Assembly (NCBI GenBank): GCA_963822705.1
Contig: CAWGIX010000005.1
Span: forward strand, 42,675-106,674
Direction: 5' to 3'
From: CAVRQM01 sp963822705
GTDB taxonomy: Bacteria > Pseudomonadota > Alphaproteobacteria > Acetobacterales > Acetobacteraceae
DNA: 64,000 bases
The position numbers and the translations under genes are program-made. Positions within the stretch are counted from its first letter, which is position 1. Every line of letters begins with the position of its first letter. The notes under the pieces were generated by a model. It worked only from the letters and a program-made list of their open reading frames with translations. It made no database searches and was not told the origin of the DNA. This document shows, piece after piece, positions 34,785 to 43,973 of this stretch.

Positions 34785-36620
34785 GTGAGCATGCTGTCTC
34801 GCCTCGGGGACTCGTTCGCGACCTCCAAGGGGGCGTTGCAGCGAGCCAAGCGGCACATCGCAGCGGGTGATCGGGCAGAGGCGTTTCCGCTGCTGGCCCG
34901 GGCGGCGGGGGCAGGCATCGCCGAGGCGGAATTTCTGGTCGGCCGCGCCTATCTGGACGCGGCCGGCGTGCCGCCCAGTGCGGTCGAAGCCGCCCGTTGG
35001 CTGGAACGTGCCGCGGCGCGCGGCTACGTCGAGGCGCAGTCCCTGCTGGCCGCCGTGTACCTGCACGGCGTCGCCAGCAACACCCCCCCGGGGGGATCCG
35101 ACATGGCGGTCCCGGCACCCGCTCCGGGGCTGTTCAGCGCATGGGCCGGCATGGATCCGGACCCGGCGCGGGCGGCGCACTGGGCGCAGAAGGCCGCCGC
35201 CGGAGGTTCGGCCGAGGGCGAGGCGCTGCTCGGCTATCTGCTCACCTCCGGCCCAGAATTGATGCGCGACCTGGAGGGCGGCGAGCAGGCCTATTCTCGG
35301 TCGGCCGGGGCCGATTGCCCGCAGGGTCATCTCGGTTATGCACTGGCGCTGCTGCGCCGGGCACAAACGCCGGAGCTGCTCGGTCAGACCGCCGTACATC
35401 TCTCGCGTGCCGCCGAATTGGGATTGGGCACCGCGCAATATCTGCTGGGCGTGCTCTACGAGCAGGGACGCGGCGTGGGCCAGGACCTGGAGCGGGCGAC
35501 GGCGCTTTATTCCGAGGCTGCCCGCAAAGGCATTCGCGCGGCGCAGGCCCGCTACGGTCTGGCGTTGCTCCACGGCCAGGGGTGCGAGCGCGATTTGCTG
35601 GAGGGCGAATCCTGGCTGCGGCGCGCCGCATTGCAGGGCGACCCGGAAGCCGCCGCGGTGGTCGGCGACCTCTACGCGCGCGGCGGCGAGCTGCCGCCCA
35701 ACCACGCCGAGGCCGCGATGTGGTTTCGCCGCGCGGCCGATGCAGGCCACAAGACCGCGGCCCGGGCGCTGGGCCTGCTGCACCTGACCGGTGCCGGCGT
35801 GCCGCGCGACCCGACCGAGGCGGCGCGGTGGTTCCGCATTTCGGCCGAAGCCGGCGACCCGCAGGCCAAGCAGGATCTCGCCAATCTGGTGCTGGCCGGC
35901 AAGGCCGAGCCGGGCGATGCGGACCGCATTCGCTCCTGGTTCGAGCAGGGCGCGACCGCCGGAGATCTGGTGGCCGCGTACAATTATGGGATCTGCCTGG
36001 CCGAGGGCGTGGGTATCGCCCGCGACGACGCGCAGGCCGCACAGTGGCTGCGGCGCGCCGCCGAGGGCGTGGTCAACGCGCAATACTGGTACGGCCGGAT
36101 GCTGGTCGAAGGGCGCGGCATGCCGGTGAACCTTGAGGAAGGGCGCAGCTGGATCAAGCGCGCCTCGGACCTCGGCATGCTGGACGCGAACGTGGCGCTG
36201 GCCGAGATGATGGTGAACGGCCGCGGCGGCCCCAAGGACCATCCCGGTGCCCTGCTGCTGTTCCAGCGCGCCGCCGAGCACGGTCATGTCGGCGCCATGT
36301 TCGCGCTCGGCGCCCTGCATGGCGGCGGCCATGACGTGCCGTGGGACCGTCCGGAGGCGCAAAAGTGGTTCCGCGCCGCGGCCGAGCGGAGCCACCCGCA
36401 CGCACAACTGATGCTGGGCCGGTATCTGGCCCGCGGGCTGGCCGGCGAAACGGACCCTGTGCAGGCGCGCATGTGGCTGGAACGGGCGCTCAGTCAGGGC
36501 CTGGCGGAGGCGCAAAGCGATCTCGACGCGCTGCCCCAAGCCGCTCCGGCAGTTCCCCCGGCGGCGCCTCGTGCTGAAAAAATGCGAGAGTTAGCGGAAC
36601 CCGAGACTCTGGTTCGGTAG
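34785..36620 (+). CDS. Sel1-repeat (SLR) protein
   Basis: 611 residues, almost entirely ~36-residue Sel1 repeats of the type GA....A..W...AA..G...A...LG..Y, for example VEAARWLERAAARGYVEAQS and TEAARWFRISAEAGDPQAKQ; I count about 13. Sel1 proteins are scaffolds for protein-protein contacts. No signal peptide. GTG 34785 chosen (ATG 34791 is six bp later). It follows the HlyD stop by 46 bp and precedes the giant glycosyltransferase by 1 bp, so it belongs to the same transcription unit. Role in secretion or glycosylation is inferred only from position. Confidence 0.9.
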   Translation: MSMLSRLGDSFATSKGALQRAKRHIAAGDRAEAFPLLARAAGAGIAEAEFLVGRAYLDAAGVPPSAVEAARWLERAAARGYVEAQSLLAAVYLHGVASNTPPGGSDMAVPAPAPGLFSAWAGMDPDPARAAHWAQKAAAGGSAEGEALLGYLLTSGPELMRDLEGGEQAYSRSAGADCPQGHLGYALALLRRAQTPELLGQTAVHLSRAAELGLGTAQYLLGVLYEQGRGVGQDLERATALYSEAARKGIRAAQARYGLALLHGQGCERDLLEGESWLRRAALQGDPEAAAVVGDLYARGGELPPNHAEAAMWFRRAADAGHKTAARALGLLHLTGAGVPRDPTEAARWFRISAEAGDPQAKQDLANLVLAGKAEPGDADRIRSWFEQGATAGDLVAAYNYGICLAEGVGIARDDAQAAQWLRRAAEGVVNAQYWYGRMLVEGRGMPVNLEEGRSWIKRASDLGMLDANVALAEMMVNGRGGPKDHPGALLLFQRAAEHGHVGAMFALGALHGGGHDVPWDRPEAQKWFRAAAERSHPHAQLMLGRYLARGLAGETDPVQARMWLERALSQGLAEAQSDLDALPQAAPAVPPAAPRAEKMRELAEPETLVR

Positions 36621-36621
36621 G

Positions 36622-39600
36622 GTGCCCGCGGCAGCGACAGCGCCCAAAACCCGGGCCGAGCTTGAGGGCGAATTGGCGCTGGCCGCGCTGCAGCGTGGCC
36701 AGCAGGCCCTTGCCGGCGGCGACATCGAAGCGGCCGTGTCCTGGCTGGAGCGGGCCAGCCGCTACGCCGCGGAAGACCCGGCGCCACTGCTGACCTTGGC
36801 CGCGGCCCTTCTGGCCGCCGGCGATTGCGCAGCGGCGGCACGCCATTTCGCCGAGGTGGCACGACGCTGCGATCTGCGCGAGGCCTGGCTGGGTCGCGCC
36901 GTGACCTGCCTGCGCCTCGGCTGCATCGCCGAAGCGGTGCAAGCGTTGCAAGATTGTCTGTCGCGGCATCGCTGGGAGGCCGGTTCGGCCGGGGTGGCAA
37001 GCGCCGTCGCGGAAACCGCCGGCTTGCCCGGATGGTGCGCTCTGTCCAGCGATGAGACGGTCGCATTCGGGCTCATCGCGCCCGGGACGGCAGTTCGCAT
37101 CACGACGGAAACCGGGACACTTCTGCCGGGAGACGCCGTGCCGCCGGGGGCGAGGCGCCTGCAGGTGGCTGCGGACGGCACGGCATTGCTGGGAAGCCCG
37201 ATCGAGGTAGCCCTGATCCGGCGCGTGGAGGGCGTGGTCGCGCCACGCGATGGAGGCCTGGAGGGCTGGGCCTGGCACCCGGGCGATGCCGCTCGGGACC
37301 CGGAGCTGCTGGTCAGCGATGGTTCGCAAACGCTGCGCGTGACGGCAAACGACCAGAGCATGCGGGCCGCCCGGCCGCTGACACGGCCGCGTCGGTTTTC
37401 GGTCCCGCCCGCGGCGCTGGCGCGCTTTGCGGGGGCGGTCACCGTGACCGGGCTGGACGGGACGCCGCTTGCCGGCAGTCCGCTCGATCCGGCCGCTCCA
37501 CTCAGAGCCGCAGCCGAGCCGGCTTGCGCGGTCGCGCGCGCCTGGCCGATCGATCCCGGCCGCCGCACTGCACCCCGGACCATGCCGCGCCCGCCCATCC
37601 CAGCGACATCGGTTGCCGGGGCGGGGCGTGCGCTCCGGCGACCGGTGGCCGTGGTCGTGCCGGTCTATCGCGGGAGATCCGAGACGCTCGATTGCCTGAA
37701 CGCCGTGCGGCGCACCGTCCCGCCCGGAACTGCCGTGATCGCCGTGGACGACTGCTCGCCCGACCCCGTGCTGGCATCGGACCTGAAGCGGCGGGCAATG
37801 CGGGGCGCGATCCGCCTGATCAGGCTGGAGCGCAATCGCGGGTTCCCGGGGGCGGCCAATGCGGGACTGCGGGCGGCGTACGGTCTGGACGGCGCGCCTG
37901 ACATCGTGCTGCTCAACAGCGACACCTTGCCGACTTCCGGCTGGCTCGAGTGCCTGCAAGCGGCGGTACACCGGGCGCCCGACATCGGCACCGCCACGCC
38001 GCTCTCCAACGACGCCACGATCCTGGGCTATCCGGACCCGGGCGCGCCGGAACCGCCCCCGGCAGGGGCCGCCCTCGCCCGGCTTTCCCGCATGGCGGCG
38101 CGCGCCAATCCCGACGTTGCGGTCGAGATTCCTACCGCGGTCGGGTTCTGCATGTATATCCGCCGCGAGTGTCTGCAGCAGGTCGGCGTGTTCCGCGAGG
38201 ACCTGTTCGCGCAGGGTTACGGCGAGGAGAACGATTTCTGCCTGCGGGCACGCCAGCTCGGCTGGCGCCACGTCGCGGTGCCGGGGGCGTATGTGGCCCA
38301 TCTGGGCGGCCGCTCGTTCGCGGCTTCGCGGGAGGCGCTGGTCGCGCGCAACCTGGACGTTCTGGAGCAGGTTCATCCGGGATATCGCGCGCTGATCGCG
38401 GACTGGATTTCCCGCGATCCGCTGCTGCCCGCCCGGCGGCGCCTGGACGCCCTGCGCTGGCACGCGGCACATGCCTCCGGATCAGGCTCGGTGCTGCTGA
38501 TAACTCACGATTTGGGGGGCGGCGTGGAACGCTGCGTGGGCGAGCGCTGCCGCGCCATCCGTGCGGCCGGCCGGACGCCGATCCTGCTGCGCCCCGTGTT
38601 GGACCGTTCGGGCACTGCCGCGGCGCTGGAGCGCGCCTACCTCCCGGGGCTTTGTCAGGTTGACGGTGACACGGAGCGGTGGCCGAACCTGCGCTATCGC
38701 ATTCCCGGCGAATTGGAGGATCTGGCGCATCTGCTGCGCCCGGCACGGCCGGTCGGGATGGAAGTGCATCATCTGCTTGGCCACCATCACGCCGTGCTCG
38801 ACCTGGCCCGCAGGCTCGGCATCCGCTACGAAGTACGATTGCATGATTACGCCTGGTTTTGCCCGCGGGTCTCGCTCGTCGGCCGCAGCGGTCAGTATTG
38901 CGGCGAGCCGGCAGTCGGCGAATGCGTCGCCTGCGTGGCCGACCTGGGAAGCCGAATCGAGGAGGAAATCTCGGTGCCGGACCTGGTGGCCCGCTCGGCG
39001 AGCGAGCTGGCCGGTGCGACTCGCGTGGTGGCGCCGTCGAGGGATGCGGCGACGCGCCTGCAACGACATTTCCCGGCGATCCTGCCCGAGGTGGAGCCGC
39101 ATGAGCCCGATCGCTACGCCCCCGATCGCTACGCCCCGGATCGCTACGCCAATGCGGACCCTGCCCCGCGGTGCCTGGAGCCGCGGGTCTGCGTGGTCGG
39201 CGCGATCGGCCAGGAAAAGGGATTCGACATCCTGCTGGCTTGTGCGCAGAACGCCGCCGCGCGTGACCTTGGCCTCAGCTTCATGGTAGTGGGCCACACC
39301 GTCGATGACCCAAGGCTGCTTGAAACCGGACGGGTGACGATTACCGGACCGTTCAAACCCGCCGAGGCAGAATCGCTAATCCGGGCGCAACGCACTCCGC
39401 TCGCCTTTCTGCCCAGCGTGTGGCCGGAGACCTGGTGCCTGGCGTTGGGTGAGGCCTGGCGTGCCGGCCTTTCGGTGGCGGCGTTCGACCTTGGCGCGCC
39501 TGCCGAGAGGGTGCGGGCGACCGGCCGCGGATGGCTGCTGCCGCTCGGCTTGCCAGCGGACCAAATCAACGACGCACTGCTGAATTTTCTACCGCTTGCG

Positions 39601-39633
39601 GCTGAGCGAAACGTCCTGCAAACCGGTTGGTAG
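36622..39633 (+). CDS. Giant TPR-GT2-GT4 glycosyltransferase
   Basis: 1003 residues from GTG 36622, 1 bp after the Sel1 stop. Layout: TPR-like N-terminus (LALAALQRGQQALAGGDIEA, residues ~10-125), a beta-rich linker (125-330), GT-A family-2 domain (~341-600: AVVVPVYRG, IAVDDCSPDP, IVLLNSDTLPTSGWL, and FAQGYGEENDFCLRARQLGW), then a GT-B family-4-like domain (~620-990: VLLITHDLGGGVERCV, VVGAIGQEKGFDILLACAQN, FLPSVWPETWCLALGEAW). No membrane segments seen. Tandem GT2/GT4 proteins usually build surface or protein-linked glycans. The position in a type I secretion block suggests glycosylation of the exported protein or of the cell surface; this is inference. Confidence 0.88.
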   Translation: MPAAATAPKTRAELEGELALAALQRGQQALAGGDIEAAVSWLERASRYAAEDPAPLLTLAAALLAAGDCAAAARHFAEVARRCDLREAWLGRAVTCLRLGCIAEAVQALQDCLSRHRWEAGSAGVASAVAETAGLPGWCALSSDETVAFGLIAPGTAVRITTETGTLLPGDAVPPGARRLQVAADGTALLGSPIEVALIRRVEGVVAPRDGGLEGWAWHPGDAARDPELLVSDGSQTLRVTANDQSMRAARPLTRPRRFSVPPAALARFAGAVTVTGLDGTPLAGSPLDPAAPLRAAAEPACAVARAWPIDPGRRTAPRTMPRPPIPATSVAGAGRALRRPVAVVVPVYRGRSETLDCLNAVRRTVPPGTAVIAVDDCSPDPVLASDLKRRAMRGAIRLIRLERNRGFPGAANAGLRAAYGLDGAPDIVLLNSDTLPTSGWLECLQAAVHRAPDIGTATPLSNDATILGYPDPGAPEPPPAGAALARLSRMAARANPDVAVEIPTAVGFCMYIRRECLQQVGVFREDLFAQGYGEENDFCLRARQLGWRHVAVPGAYVAHLGGRSFAASREALVARNLDVLEQVHPGYRALIADWISRDPLLPARRRLDALRWHAAHASGSGSVLLITHDLGGGVERCVGERCRAIRAAGRTPILLRPVLDRSGTAAALERAYLPGLCQVDGDTERWPNLRYRIPGELEDLAHLLRPARPVGMEVHHLLGHHHAVLDLARRLGIRYEVRLHDYAWFCPRVSLVGRSGQYCGEPAVGECVACVADLGSRIEEEISVPDLVARSASELAGATRVVAPSRDAATRLQRHFPAILPEVEPHEPDRYAPDRYAPDRYANADPAPRCLEPRVCVVGAIGQEKGFDILLACAQNAAARDLGLSFMVVGHTVDDPRLLETGRVTITGPFKPAEAESLIRAQRTPLAFLPSVWPETWCLALGEAWRAGLSVAAFDLGAPAERVRATGRGWLLPLGLPADQINDALLNFLPLAAERNVLQTGW
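39106..39150 (+). repeat. Three tandem 15-bp repeats within the glycosyltransferase
   Basis: CCCGATCGCTACGCC twice and CCGGATCGCTACGCC once, encoding PDRYAPDRYAPDRYA between the two lobes of the GT4 domain. In-frame slippage repeat that can vary in number without breaking the frame. Confidence 0.9.
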
Positions 39634-39690
39634 TAGGATTGCGATTACCTCGGCCCCGCCGATCCGCCTGCCCATTGAGCGAGAGTCATC

Positions 39691-40926
39691 ATGCCTGACG
39701 TCCCCGCCACCGCAGCCGTCGCACGCCAGATGGGAGTGGCGGCTGCCCCAAGGGTTAAGCCGGCCCCCGCCCAAAGCGTGGCAGGTTCCCAGTCCCGTGG
39801 ATTCGGTCCCGGCCAAGCACAACCCGGCCCAGGGCAACCCGGCCAAGCACAACGCGGCCCGGGGCAACCCGGTCCAGCGCAGTCGGGCCAAGCACAGGTC
39901 GGCCCGATCCAGCCCGCCCTGGGGCGGGGAGTGGCACCCGCTGCCGGCTCGCTGATGAGCGAACTCAAGGTCAGCGGGCACCTGATGACGCTGGACAGCG
40001 GCCTGTTCTGCATCGTGCAGACGCCCGCAAAGGGCGGGGACCCGGGCACCGGATTGCCGGGCGTGCGCCTGTCGCTGCCTCCTGGTGCGGCAAGCCGGCC
40101 GGACGCGGTGACGATCTCCGGGTTTCGGCCGGATGGCTGGCTTTCGGCAATCGGTGATGCGGCCCTGGTGCGCGTAAGCCAAGGCCCGGCCCAGTTGCTG
40201 GTGACGATCTACCAGGCGCCCGGAGGAGGCGAAGGTTCGGCGCCCAATATCCAGGTGATGCGGCTGCTGGAATGGGGAACGGCCGCCCCCACGGCGCCGC
40301 CGCGCCCGGCGCCGGCAAGGGTCGCGGAGGCGCCAAACGCCGCGCCCGCACGCGGCACCGCGGTGATGGAAATGGTGGCGCACATCCAGGAGCGTGGCGA
40401 TGTCGGAGCCATGCTGGGCGAGTGGTTGGGCGAACGCGGCAGCAAGCGCTGGATCGAGGGGTTCGGGCTGTCGCCCGTGCGGGCGATCGCGGCAGCGGAT
40501 ATCGAGTATCAGGCGGTGCTGGGGCAGGGCTGGCTGTCGCCCTGGGTCGAGGGCGGCCAGTTCTGCGGCAGTCGCGCCATGGCGCTGCCGCTGCTCGGGC
40601 TGCGCGTGCGGCTGCGGGGCGCTCCGGCGGAAACTCACGACGTGATTTATTCGGCCACGTTCATCGATGGCTCCGAGGTGGGTCCGGTGATGAATGGCGA
40701 GGCCTGCGAGGCGGACAGCCTGGCCGCCATGGAAGCGTTTCAGGTAATCTTGCAGCCGCGCAGGACCGACGAGCTGGTTTCCCGGGCCTCGGCCCCGGCT
40801 CAGACCTCCGGGCGCCCGGCTGCCAAGCCCGTGCCCAGGCCCGAGGCGGCCAGGACCGACGGCAGGCCGAAAAAGCCGCCCGAGCCGGAGCCGCACGGCA
40901 AGCCGGCGAGCGGCCGCAAGCGTTGA
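39691..40926 (+). CDS. Unknown protein with Pro/Gly/Gln-rich N-terminus
   Basis: 411 residues, family not recognised. Residues ~28-80 are low complexity with a PGQ pattern (GPGQAQPGPGQPGQAQRGPG). Two apparently folded parts follow: ELKVSGHLMTLDSGLFCIVQ to IQVMRLLEWG, and VMEMVAHIQERGDVGAMLGE to MEAFQVILQPR, which contains EYQAVLGQGWLSPWVEGGQF. The C-terminus is basic and Pro-rich (GRPKKPPEPEPHGKP). No signal or membrane segment. Located between two glycosyltransferases in the secretion block, 57 bp after the first, so probably co-expressed. A role as an accessory or regulatory protein is a guess. Confidence 0.75.
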   Translation: MPDVPATAAVARQMGVAAAPRVKPAPAQSVAGSQSRGFGPGQAQPGPGQPGQAQRGPGQPGPAQSGQAQVGPIQPALGRGVAPAAGSLMSELKVSGHLMTLDSGLFCIVQTPAKGGDPGTGLPGVRLSLPPGAASRPDAVTISGFRPDGWLSAIGDAALVRVSQGPAQLLVTIYQAPGGGEGSAPNIQVMRLLEWGTAAPTAPPRPAPARVAEAPNAAPARGTAVMEMVAHIQERGDVGAMLGEWLGERGSKRWIEGFGLSPVRAIAAADIEYQAVLGQGWLSPWVEGGQFCGSRAMALPLLGLRVRLRGAPAETHDVIYSATFIDGSEVGPVMNGEACEADSLAAMEAFQVILQPRRTDELVSRASAPAQTSGRPAAKPVPRPEAARTDGRPKKPPEPEPHGKPASGRKR

Positions 40927-41002
40927 GGCCACGGGCCGCGCGCCGTCCTGGGCACAGTCCCGGGCGGGGCGTCGCCTGCAAAGGCGTCCGGCGGGGCGGT
41001 GC

Positions 41003-42238
41003 GTGAATTATCTGTTTGTGCACCAGAACTTTCCGGGGCAGTACTACCACCTGATCCGCCACCTGCTCCACGACACGTCCAACCGGCTCATGTTCATCTC
41101 CGAGCCAAACGACAATCGCATCGATCGCGTGCAGCGGGCGTTCTACCGGGCGCCCAAGGTAGACCCCGAGCCGACTCACCCCAATGCCCGCGACTGGGAT
41201 CTGGCCGCGCGCCGCGCCGAACTGGTGGCGCAGACCGCGACCAACCTGAAGCGACTCGGTTTTGCGCCGGATGTCATCATCGGCCATCACGGCTGGGGCG
41301 AGCTGCTCGACCTGGTCGACGTGTTCCCGGGTTCGCCGATCCTGGGTTATTTCGAGTTCTACTACGACACCGAGGGCCAGGACGTCGGCTACGACCAGGA
41401 ATTTCCGGTCAGCCGCGAGCGCTTTCCCCGCATTCGCGCCATGAACGTGGTCAATCACCTGGCACTGGCGCTGAACCAGCACGGCCAGACGCCGACACGC
41501 TGGCAGCTGACGCGCTATCCGGAGTGGGCGCGCTCGCAGATCCGGCTGATGCCGGAAGGCGCGCAGCTCGATGTGTGCAAGCCAAAGCCCGAACTCGCGA
41601 AGCAGAATTTCGAACTGAACGGCTTTCGCGTGACCCCCAAAGAGCGACTGGTCACTTTCGTGTGCCGCAATCTGGAGCCGTATCGCGGCTTCCACACCAT
41701 GATGCGGGCGCTGCCGCGGCTGCTGCGCGAGCGGCGGGATTTGCGGGTGATCATGGTGGGCGGCGACGATGTCAGCTACGGCGCCAAGCTGACGCAAGGC
41801 ACCTGGCGCGAGTTCATGCAGCGTGAATTGGCGGGCCAATATGACGAGAGCCGGGTGCTGATGCCGGGACAGGTCCCGTACGGGAGCTACCTGCGGCTGC
41901 TGCAGCGCTCCGATGTCCACGTGTATCTGACGTATCCGTTCGTCGCCTCATGGTCGCTGCGCGAGGCGCTGGCCTGCGGCTGCCAGATCGTCGCGGCCGA
42001 TGTCGAACCGGTGAGCGAGTTCATCAGTCACGGCCAAAACGGAATCCTGGTGCCCGGCCTCGACTCGCAGGCGGTGGCCGAAGCGGTGCTGAGCGCGCTG
42101 GAAGACAAGCGCGGCGCCAAACGGCTGCGCGCGGGAGCGCGGCAATTCGCCGAAGAGCATCTGGACATGCAGACGCACCTGGACGCGTACGCGGCGCGGG
42201 TCGCGGAGATCACCGGTCGTCAGATGGCTTCGGTCTGA
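41003..42238 (+). CDS. Family-4-type glycosyltransferase
   Basis: 411 residues from GTG 41003. Begins NYLFVHQNFPGQYYHLIRHL, a start typical of GT4 proteins with an N-terminal Rossmann lobe; then VIIGHHGWGELLDLVDVFPG, and in the C-lobe TFVCRNLEPYRGFHTMMRAL, RVIMVGGDDVSYG, VPYGSYLRLLQRSDVHVYLT and the nucleotide-sugar site SWSLREALACGCQIVAADVEPVSEF shortened around the E-x7-E pattern. Ends the secretion/glycosyltransferase block, 76 bp after the unknown protein. Soluble or peripherally membrane-bound; acceptor unknown. Confidence 0.9.
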   Translation: MNYLFVHQNFPGQYYHLIRHLLHDTSNRLMFISEPNDNRIDRVQRAFYRAPKVDPEPTHPNARDWDLAARRAELVAQTATNLKRLGFAPDVIIGHHGWGELLDLVDVFPGSPILGYFEFYYDTEGQDVGYDQEFPVSRERFPRIRAMNVVNHLALALNQHGQTPTRWQLTRYPEWARSQIRLMPEGAQLDVCKPKPELAKQNFELNGFRVTPKERLVTFVCRNLEPYRGFHTMMRALPRLLRERRDLRVIMVGGDDVSYGAKLTQGTWREFMQRELAGQYDESRVLMPGQVPYGSYLRLLQRSDVHVYLTYPFVASWSLREALACGCQIVAADVEPVSEFISHGQNGILVPGLDSQAVAEAVLSALEDKRGAKRLRAGARQFAEEHLDMQTHLDAYAARVAEITGRQMASV

Positions 42239-42310
42239 CTTTAGCCGGCGAACCGCGGCTGTATGTGTCGTATACGCAACGATACGGGCGTGCCTGGGCA
42301 GGCGGCCCAG

Positions 42311-42995
42311 TCAGGTCGGTTTTCGGATCGGCCCGGGAAACCAGAAACCGCCCCACTTCCTCCACTCCGTGCCGGGGTAGGTCCACTTCGGTTTTCGCGT
42401 GCGCGCCTCGGTGCGGAGCGGACGCTTTCGGAACGGCTTTTCGGCCGGTTCGGTTGGGACCGGTGCGGCGGGGTCCGGTGCGGGAGGGGGCGGCCTGACC
42501 CGGGGCGGACGGGGCGGCGGCGGCGGCAACAGGGCGGGGTCGGGCTTTCGTCCCAGCCTCCGATACAGCGGCCGCAGGATGCCGCCCCACCTGCGGCGCG
42601 TCCCGGAGCAGGGCCTGCATCTCGGGGTCTTTCAGCAGATAGTCGAGCTGGTTGGCACAGCCCGTCGCCTCCACCCCCAGCAATCGCACCACCCAGAGGA
42701 ACTGCCGCGGCATCTCGGGCTGGCGCGGCCGGGGCGGGTGGGGAGTTGGCTCGGGCGCCGGTCTCGGGAGGCGCGGGGGCGAGGCGGCGGCAGCGGACCC
42801 GCCTTGGCCCGCTGCGCCAGAGCCACGAACCTCCTGATGGTGTTGTGCAGCCAGGCCTGCAGCAGGCTCAGCTTCGGCACCGTCGCCGGGTCGGCGCGCA
42901 TCCGCATCCCGGCCGCCCCGGACAGGTCGCGGATGATGGCGGCGAACCGCCAGGCGGTGCTGGGTATGTGTTTGGGGCGGGAGGATTTCGGACAT
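42311..42995 (-). pseudogene. Degenerate copy 2 of the Pro/Arg-rich hypothetical family
   Basis: Starts near ATG 42995 (MSEILPP), then changes frame at least three times: KHIPSTAWRFAAIIRDLSGA, ALAQRAKAGPLPPPRPRASR, then MPRQFLWVVRLLGVEATGCA, NQLDYLLKDPEMQALLRDAPQ, then PALLPPPP-type residues, KPFRKRPLRTEARTRKPKWT and PGTEWRKWGGFWFPGPIRKP before the stop at 42311. Block order matches copy 1 at 12697-13396 on the opposite strand. Either both are decayed or both suffer indel errors. Confidence 0.65.
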
Positions 42996-43255
42996 CGCGG
43001 CCCGCACTGTCGCACGAAGCGCCGGGTGTGTCAAGAATACTTTACGCATGAGTTAGGATAATTGCGGAGGCTGGCCCGTGCCCGGTCGATGTAAATCTCA
43101 CCTATGCCCGCCACCCTTGCTGGCGGGCACCCAGCGTGGAACCAGCCATACTCTTGCCGACCTCGCTTCGGCCGTGACCGAAGCGATCCAGCGGGACAAA
43201 GCCGCAGCAGGTTCCCAGATGATCGGCTCAGCCGATTTGAGACCGAGGAGAACAG
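42996..43255. other. Intergenic region upstream of the monooxygenase gene
   Basis: 260 bp with no gene. Contains the inverted repeat at 43105-43129 and, just before ATG 43256, the ribosome-site-like GAGGAG. Confidence 0.6.
43105..43129. promoter_or_regulatory. Perfect 9-bp inverted repeat
   Basis: TGCCCGCCA (43105-43113) and TGGCGGGCA (43121-43129) with a 7-nt loop, about 127 bp before the monooxygenase start. No T-tract. Could be an operator or a leader hairpin. Confidence 0.45.
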
Positions 43256-43918
43256 ATGTTTGCAGTCATCTTCGAGGTGCAGCCGAAAGCCGAGCGCTGG
43301 GACGAGGACCCGTCGTACGCGAAACAGCTCCGGCCGGAGCTGGAACGGATCGACGGTTTTGCCGACAACAACCGCTATGCCAGCAAGCGCCGGGACGGAT
43401 GGCTTCTCTCGCTGTCCACCTGGCGCGACGAGAAGGCGGTGATCCGCTGGCGGACGCACGCGCTGCATCATCAGATCCAGGAGAAGGGCCGGTTCGAGGT
43501 TTTCCGCGACTACCACCTGCGGGTCGGCGAGATCCGGTCCGACACGCACCTGCCACAGGGCCAGACCCTGCGCGAGCAGCATTTCGAGGAGACCGAGGTC
43601 GGGGCCGCGCGCCTCGTCACCATCACCGAAGCGACACTCGATCCGGCCGAGCGCAAGGCCGGAGAGGTTACGACGCGGCTGGGAGCGCCCGGCGAGCACG
43701 CGGCGGGCCTGGTCGCGTACGATGTTTTTGAGAGCATCAATACGCCGGGCGCGTTCGCGCTTGTGTGTTCGTGGCGCGACGCGGTCGATGCCGCCGCGTG
43801 GCTCGGCGGTGCAAACAGAAGCGCGAGGCACCGAGCCGTCCGCATCGTGCGCGACTACGGGATGGCCGACCGGCGCGAGGCGCCCCAGTTCTACCCGCCC
43901 GTCAAAGCCGCCGAATGA
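43256..43918 (+). CDS. Tandem ABM-domain (antibiotic biosynthesis monooxygenase-like) protein
   Basis: 220 residues with two ferredoxin-like ABM halves: MFAVIFEVQPKAERWDEDPS to LSTWRDEKAVIRWRTHALHH (residues 1-70), HQIQEKGRFEVFRDYHLRVG, and a second half VAYDVFESINTPGAFALVCS, WRDAVDAAAWLGGA. Dimeric alpha+beta barrel enzymes of this kind are small cofactor-free oxygenases or stress proteins. Followed 55 bp downstream by an ArsR regulator on the same strand, so the two may form a regulated pair. Substrate unknown. Confidence 0.8.
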   Translation: MFAVIFEVQPKAERWDEDPSYAKQLRPELERIDGFADNNRYASKRRDGWLLSLSTWRDEKAVIRWRTHALHHQIQEKGRFEVFRDYHLRVGEIRSDTHLPQGQTLREQHFEETEVGAARLVTITEATLDPAERKAGEVTTRLGAPGEHAAGLVAYDVFESINTPGAFALVCSWRDAVDAAAWLGGANRSARHRAVRIVRDYGMADRREAPQFYPPVKAAE

Positions 43919-43973
43919 TCCTCGCGGCTGCCGATCTTGCGGGAACGGGCATCGATGTTTCCCATATCGTGGA

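Noticed and set aside
37469..38663. Overlapping plus-strand frames inside the giant glycosyltransferase
   Set aside because: Arg/Pro/Gly-rich with no start context; all domain motifs lie in the main frame.
43026..43046. A third copy of the PEP-CTERM upstream element (GTGTCAAGAATACTTTACG)
   Set aside because: Needs an insertion and several changes, and neither a sigma-54 promoter nor a PEP-CTERM gene follows.
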